A stretch of DNA of 64,000 nt from assembly GCF_018918155.1 (NCBI RefSeq), contig NZ_JAHLPY010000001.1:124001-188000 (forward strand). The letters are read 5' to 3'. Made by a program: the position numbers and the translations under genes. The notes under the pieces are model-generated. The model had not been told where the DNA came from and searched no databases. It worked only from the letters and a program-made list of their open reading frames with translations. Positions within the stretch are counted from its first letter, which is position 1. Each line of letters begins with the position of its first letter. The DNA is from Anaerostipes sp. MSJ-23. Its GTDB lineage: Bacteria; Bacillota; Clostridia; Lachnospirales; Lachnospiraceae. This document shows, in pieces, positions 59,689 to 64,000 of this stretch.

Positions 59689-60474
59689 CTATTTCTTAAA
59701 TACATTGGCAAGCTTTTGGAAAAATGTTGGTCCTGTAATCTCCATAAATGGTACATTTTCTCCCATAATACGACGACAAATGTTGCTATAAGCTTTTCCT
59801 GCCGGTGTATCACTTCCAACCAAAGGTTCTCCCTGGTTCGTTGAAATGACAATATTTTCGTCATCCGGTACCACTCCAATCAGATCAATGGCCAGAATAT
59901 CCAAAACGTCCTCTTTTGAAAGCATATCTCCACGATTCACCATGTCCATACGAATCCGGTTGATCACAAGATCAATTTTATGTATTTCACTTGCTTCCAA
60001 TAACCCAATAATACGATCTGCATCACGAATTGCTGAAACTTCTGGTGTTGTGACAATCAACGCATGATCTGCTCCAGAAATAGCATTCTGAAATCCTTGT
60101 TCAATTCCTGCCGGACAATCCAAAATTACATAATCAAAATCTTGTCTCAAATCATCTACCAATTTTTTCATCTGTTCTGGATTAACAGATGTTTTATCTC
60201 TTGTCTGCGCGGATGGAAGAAGAAATAGATTGGGATATTTTTTATCTTTAATCAACGCCTGTTTTAATCTGCAATTTCCTTCTACCACATCAACAAGATT
60301 ATATACAATTCTGTTTTCCAGGCCCATAACTACATCTAGATTACGTAATCCGATATCTGTATCAATCAGTACTACTTTTTTCCCTTCTTTTGCTAGTCCT
60401 GTTCCTACATTAGCTGTTGTCGTTGTTTTTCCAACACCACCTTTTCCAGATGTAATTACAATTACTTCACTCAT
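59689..60474 (-). CDS. minD: Septum site-determining ATPase MinD
   Basis: From the ATG at 60474 (GGAGG upstream) the product has 261 residues. The deviant Walker A is SGKGGVGKTTTTANVGTGL near 8-26, switch I LIDTDIGLRNLDVVMGLENR near 37-56 and Walker B DYVILDCPAGIEQGF near 116. The C-terminal amphipathic helix FFQKLANVFKK binds membrane. MinD positions the MinC inhibitor of FtsZ. minC and minE are its immediate neighbours. The extra 13 upstream codons to 60513 overlap minC and are not expected to be translated. Confidence 0.97.
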   Translation of the reverse strand: MSEVIVITSGKGGVGKTTTTANVGTGLAKEGKKVVLIDTDIGLRNLDVVMGLENRIVYNLVDVVEGNCRLKQALIKDKKYPNLFLLPSAQTRDKTSVNPEQMKKLVDDLRQDFDYVILDCPAGIEQGFQNAISGADHALIVTTPEVSAIRDADRIIGLLEASEIHKIDLVINRIRMDMVNRGDMLSKEDVLDILAIDLIGVVPDDENIVISTNQGEPLVGSDTPAGKAYSNICRRIMGENVPFMEITGPTFFQKLANVFKK

Positions 60475-60496
60475 TTTATTTCCTCCATTTCCTATC

Positions 60497-61234
60497 CTAT
60501 ATGGTAATTTCATTCAAAAGTGCTCTTGAAATCGGTTCGATATAAACATTTCCATTTTCTACAAAAGCGATCTGTGCTTCCATCTGCTGTATATCACTTC
60601 TCCCTTTCGTATTTTTTTTCTTTTTCTTGTCTTTTTCATCATCAGAACATCTTGCAATATGATCACCAATTCTTATTTGCATCGGCTGCATATCCAATGC
60701 TGCAATAAAAGATCGATCATCACCACAAGCTCCCGCAAACACAAAACCTTTGGCACACCCAAGAACAACAATATTGCCTTTGGCCTTCACTGTAGCACCC
60801 GGATTTACATCTCCAACAACAACAACACTGCCATCAGATTCAAGGCTTTGTCCTGATCGCAGAGTTCCTCTATAAAAATGTCCAGAACCCGCTTTCATTT
60901 CCAAATATCGCCCATTTAGAAAATCTTCTTTTGGATGGAGCCGTTGTTCTACTGCTCTGCGAAAAGACGTATCGACCAAATCTTCGCCTTCCATAACATA
61001 GGCAATGGTTAAGGAACTGTTTTCTGAAATAATCTTCAGCAATTCTTCCACCTGTTCACTGGTTAGTTTTCTTCCTTCAATCTTTAATGCAATCTGTTTT
61101 TGAGTATTAAAGAAGGCTTTTGCCTGACGAAACTTTTCTCCTATGATCTCTTTCAAATCCGAAAAGTCTATTTCCGGATCCATAACAATCGTTAAGCCAA
61201 AATCATTCCCCTTTAATAAAACCGGATTTCTCAT
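60497..61234 (-). CDS. minC: Septum site-determining protein MinC
   Basis: From the ATG at 61234 (GAGGAATC upstream) the product has 245 residues. Residues ~1-110 are the FtsZ-inhibiting N-domain, and residues ~125-230 the MinD-binding beta-helix domain (YRGTLRSGQSLESDGSVVVV, then GDVNPGATVKAKGNIVVLG). A Lys/Asp-rich insert (DDEKDKKKKKNTKGR) lies near 210 and breaks the last turns of the helix, which is less usual. MinC blocks FtsZ assembly away from midcell. It follows PBP2 by 18 bases and precedes minD. Confidence 0.95.
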   Translation of the reverse strand: MRNPVLLKGNDFGLTIVMDPEIDFSDLKEIIGEKFRQAKAFFNTQKQIALKIEGRKLTSEQVEELLKIISENSSLTIAYVMEGEDLVDTSFRRAVEQRLHPKEDFLNGRYLEMKAGSGHFYRGTLRSGQSLESDGSVVVVGDVNPGATVKAKGNIVVLGCAKGFVFAGACGDDRSFIAALDMQPMQIRIGDHIARCSDDEKDKKKKKNTKGRSDIQQMEAQIAFVENGNVYIEPISRALLNEITI

Positions 61235-61252
61235 ATGATTCCTCACTCTCTG

Positions 61253-64000
61253 TTAATCTCCAGCTGCCTGTGATCCTGCTTCTTTTGCAGTCTTATCTTT
61301 CTCAAGTTTTGTTTTTTCTTTTTCATTTGCAAAATAATATTTGTATACATCTTTTGCAGTTGCAGCTGCATTAGATGAAGTATAACCATATGGTATGACC
61401 GTAGTTACGGAAATTTCCGGTTTCGTATACGGTCCATAGGAAATAAATAATGCATGGTTCGGACGACTCTTATCTTCCTGTGCCGTTCCTGTTTTTCCAG
61501 CAATCTGATAACTTACTCCCTGGAAAAGACTGCTGACAGAACTATTGCTTCCAGTAATAACTCTACGCATTCCAGACTGAACAGCATCCCAATACTGTTT
61601 TTTATAATTTAACTGTCTTCTCTTCTTAACTTTATATTCTTTGACTGTTTTTCCATTTGTATCCGTAACTTTATTTAAAATACTAAGGTCAAAGACAGTT
61701 CCTCGATTGGATAATGTCGTTACATAATTTGAAATCTGAACAGGTGTAAAACTATTACGTCCCTGTCCAATTGCTGAACGTACGGATGTCTCATCGGATA
61801 CCTGTGGGGCTGATTCCCCAAGTTCCACTCCAGACTTTTTATTTAATCCAAGCTGTGTTGCGTATTTTTTCAGGTATTTTAACCCTTCCTCACTATTATA
61901 AGTTCCAGATTTATTTCCTAAACGATATCCTACCTCATAAAAGAAATAATTACAAGATGCCTCAATCGCACCAGACACATTTAAACTTCCATGACTACTT
62001 GGATATTTCCAACATTTCGCCGGTGGTGTAATCTTATCATACAGTCCAGTACAATCAATGCTTGTACTCGTTGTAATCACCCCTTCATTCAAACCTGCAA
62101 GTGCAGACAATGGTTTAAAAGTAGAACCTGGCGCTGTCTTATGATACAGTGCTTGATTATAAAGCGGTGTAGAAGAAGACGTTGCAAGCTGTCTATAATA
62201 TCCGCTATCTGTTCCACTTGATAAACGATTGGTATCATATCCAGGATAACTAACCAGTGCTTTTATTTTCCCTGTCTTTGAATCCGTAATTACAATCGAT
62301 CCGGAACAAGGATCCAAACCAAGCTGGGCAGGAGTAATTTCCAGTTTTTTCAGCTTATTATAAATAAAATTATAACTGTTTAAAGCTCCTGATTTTAGAC
62401 TATTATAATCGCTATCTCCTTTTTTCTTTAAAACACCCTGTTCATAAAGGAGAAGGCACACTTCTCTTCCAGTTAACTTTCCAGTATTGATCTTTTGTTC
62501 ACATACGGTTGTATCGAAATCATCCGCTTCAAGCATTGCATTTTCAAGATAAGAAACAAGTGCCTTCATAACTTCCTCTGTATTATTATACTTATTATTC
62601 ACATTCAGATTCGAAATATCAATCCATTCTTTATTAATTGCATAACGTAAGAACTGTCCAAGGCCAATTTTCTCACTCTTCCACTGCTGATAAGTTTTAT
62701 CTTCTGTATCAATAGAACTTGAAAGCAATACCTTATTTTTTACAAGTAACTTATAAACATAATCTGCATAAGCTTGTTTTTCATCACTTTCTTTTTTATA
62801 AGGCTTTTTGCTGTTCAATAACATATCTTTGATCATAGAAATAGCTGAATCATCCAACTTCTGAATCTTTTTATACATCTTCTTTTCATAAGCTGTAGCA
62901 TCATTTCCATTTAAATTTTCCAAATCAATGACACCGTTTCCAATCAGAGCATAATAAGCACTTTTGATTGGTATCATAATATGCTCTCTATCACTTCCTT
63001 TGGAATCAGATGTCGTTAACTTTGAAAGAACAATACCTGCAATCTTTTTTTCTAAAAGTTTGTAAACATATTCTTGAAGACGACTATCAATCGAAAGCGT
63101 TACATTATTTCCTGTTCCTGCTTTTACTGTCTTCGTCGTTTTCACAATCTTTCCAATATTATTTACAATCAAAGTCTGACTTCCGCTATCTCCATGTAAA
63201 TAGCTTTCCAACTGTTTTTCCACACCAGCTTTTCCAACCGTCTCATCACTAGAATAATAATCTTTGTCTGATTCCTTCTTTCCTTTATTATAAGTCTCTA
63301 ATTCGTCACTATTAATTGTTCCTGTATATCCAACAACATGAGACAATGCCTCACTTTTATTGTAAACACGAATAGACTTTGTACTAATATCAATTCCAGG
63401 AAGTTCACTGCTTCGCTCTTCTAATTCCGCAATACTCTTACTACTGATTCCATTTGCAATCGTAACTTTCATATACTGTGAATAACGACTTAGGAAAGCA
63501 CTATAGCGTACTGACATAATTTTAAGTGCATCTTCCTTTGAGTATTTCTTATCAATATCAAACATTTTTCCAGTTCCAGCAGAACCCATTGTTCCATCTC
63601 TTAAATACTCAAAAACCTGTTCTGCCGTGGCATTCAACTGCTGGTTTCTTAATTTTTTCTCTGCACTTGTAAGATCCGATGTATCACTTCCAATTCCGAA
63701 AACATCCCTTTTAAATTTCTTCAATCGTGATCCAGTTTCTGTAAAACGGAATTTACCACTTCCTGTAATTTCAATTGGAATATCATTAATAAAAGTATCT
63801 CCGTTTCTCTCAAGGATTTGTACAACTTCATGAATTACCTTATTCTTTTCGTAGCTTTCGGACGTTTTATTTTTTGTTGCTAATGTTTTAAATTCATTAT
63901 CATTCTGAAAGGTCACTGTATAAACAAGCTTATTATAAGCCAACAGTTTTCCATTACAATCATAAATGTTTCCTCTTGTCCCTGATGTTTTTACTGTCTT
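61253..64000 (-). CDS. mrdA: Penicillin-binding protein 2 (elongation transpeptidase), 5' end outside window
   Basis: The frame is open to the right edge (916 codons visible) and starts there with ...SGTRGNIYDCNGKLLAYN, the class B PBP signature near the N-terminus, so only a short signal-anchor part is missing. The transpeptidase motifs are APGSTFKPLSALAG (SxxK), ASCNYFFYEVG (SxN) and AGKTGTAQED (KTG). An extra helical segment of about 235 residues lies between the dimerisation domain and the transpeptidase domain (about 62320-63030). PBP2 cross-links new wall made by RodA in the same operon. The C-terminus ends in a Lys/Glu/Ala-rich tail. Confidence 0.93.
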   Translation of the reverse strand, partial: KTVKTSGTRGNIYDCNGKLLAYNKLVYTVTFQNDNEFKTLATKNKTSESYEKNKVIHEVVQILERNGDTFINDIPIEITGSGKFRFTETGSRLKKFKRDVFGIGSDTSDLTSAEKKLRNQQLNATAEQVFEYLRDGTMGSAGTGKMFDIDKKYSKEDALKIMSVRYSAFLSRYSQYMKVTIANGISSKSIAELEERSSELPGIDISTKSIRVYNKSEALSHVVGYTGTINSDELETYNKGKKESDKDYYSSDETVGKAGVEKQLESYLHGDSGSQTLIVNNIGKIVKTTKTVKAGTGNNVTLSIDSRLQEYVYKLLEKKIAGIVLSKLTTSDSKGSDREHIMIPIKSAYYALIGNGVIDLENLNGNDATAYEKKMYKKIQKLDDSAISMIKDMLLNSKKPYKKESDEKQAYADYVYKLLVKNKVLLSSSIDTEDKTYQQWKSEKIGLGQFLRYAINKEWIDISNLNVNNKYNNTEEVMKALVSYLENAMLEADDFDTTVCEQKINTGKLTGREVCLLLYEQGVLKKKGDSDYNSLKSGALNSYNFIYNKLKKLEITPAQLGLDPCSGSIVITDSKTGKIKALVSYPGYDTNRLSSGTDSGYYRQLATSSSTPLYNQALYHKTAPGSTFKPLSALAGLNEGVITTSTSIDCTGLYDKITPPAKCWKYPSSHGSLNVSGAIEASCNYFFYEVGYRLGNKSGTYNSEEGLKYLKKYATQLGLNKKSGVELGESAPQVSDETSVRSAIGQGRNSFTPVQISNYVTTLSNRGTVFDLSILNKVTDTNGKTVKEYKVKKRRQLNYKKQYWDAVQSGMRRVITGSNSSVSSLFQGVSYQIAGKTGTAQEDKSRPNHALFISYGPYTKPEISVTTVIPYGYTSSNAAATAKDVYKYYFANEKEKTKLEKDKTAKEAGSQAAGD

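Overview
The window is chromosomal DNA from a low-GC, anaerobic Firmicute, most likely a member of the Lachnospiraceae/Clostridia. The indicators are an oxygen-sensitive class III ribonucleotide reductase (nrdD/nrdG), the [FeFe]-hydrogenase maturase hydF, single-chain PurL, a Gram-positive type HPr with its regulatory Ser46, sepF/divIVA/minCDE division genes, DUF1836/DUF1292/DUF1653 proteins, and Shine-Dalgarno and sigma-A promoter sequences that are close to consensus. Species cannot be fixed by reading alone. Almost all genes lie on the minus strand; the few plus-strand genes are single-gene units.

Layout. 1-2.1 kb is the edge of a prophage or integrative element: a phage-like Ig-domain protein running off the left edge, a complete tyrosine recombinase, and a tRNA-Leu(UAG) gene cut in its anticodon arm. 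2.3-2.95 kb is an intact tRNA array (Pro-Gly-Arg-His-Lys) with promoter and terminator. 3-6.6 kb carries a small membrane protein, the PcrA helicase, a DUF1836 regulator and a YerC-type TrpR-like regulator. 6.6-8.3 kb is an alanine/glycine symporter under a glycine riboswitch. 8.5-15.4 kb has a LOG-family hydrolase, a cation/proton antiporter with a terminator in its leader, nrdDG behind two NrdR boxes, a DNA alkyl-transferase and a CNNM/CorC membrane protein. 15.5-21.2 kb is an operon of two tandem M14/AstE-like proteins and purL. 21.4-25.6 kb has DUF1292, and gltX coupled to a second UvrD-like helicase and DUF1653. 25.6-28.2 kb is a three-gene hydF operon.

28.2-31.8 kb holds two convergent aspartase paralogues. 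One is interrupted near its N-terminus by an in-frame stop codon; the other is divergent and naturally short. An Lrp regulator and a Pro-tRNA editing protein follow. 32.3-36.3 kb is the general PTS locus: hflX, a single-PRD antiterminator, then a RAT/terminator leader and ptsH-ptsI. 36.3-45.7 kb has an RpiR regulator, a TPR protein, glycogen phosphorylase, a Csp-like subtilase, a split ThrE exporter, a DegV protein and Maf. 45.8-48.5 kb is rpsO and pnp, each with a structured leader. 48.5-56.9 kb is a long operon from a radical SAM protein through yggS, sepF, ylmH, divIVA, aroB, lspA and rluD to proC. 56.9-64 kb is the cell-elongation/division cluster PBP2-minC-minD-minE-rodA-mgsA and a D,D-carboxypeptidase.

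Most of the window is ordinary core chromosome. No wholly new multi-gene system is evident. The observations most worth a second look are the nonsense-interrupted aspartase beside its divergent paralogue, the split tRNA-Leu with duplicated terminators, the antiporter leader terminator, the pnp leader RNA, and the tandem M14-like proteins that both lack the usual first zinc histidine.
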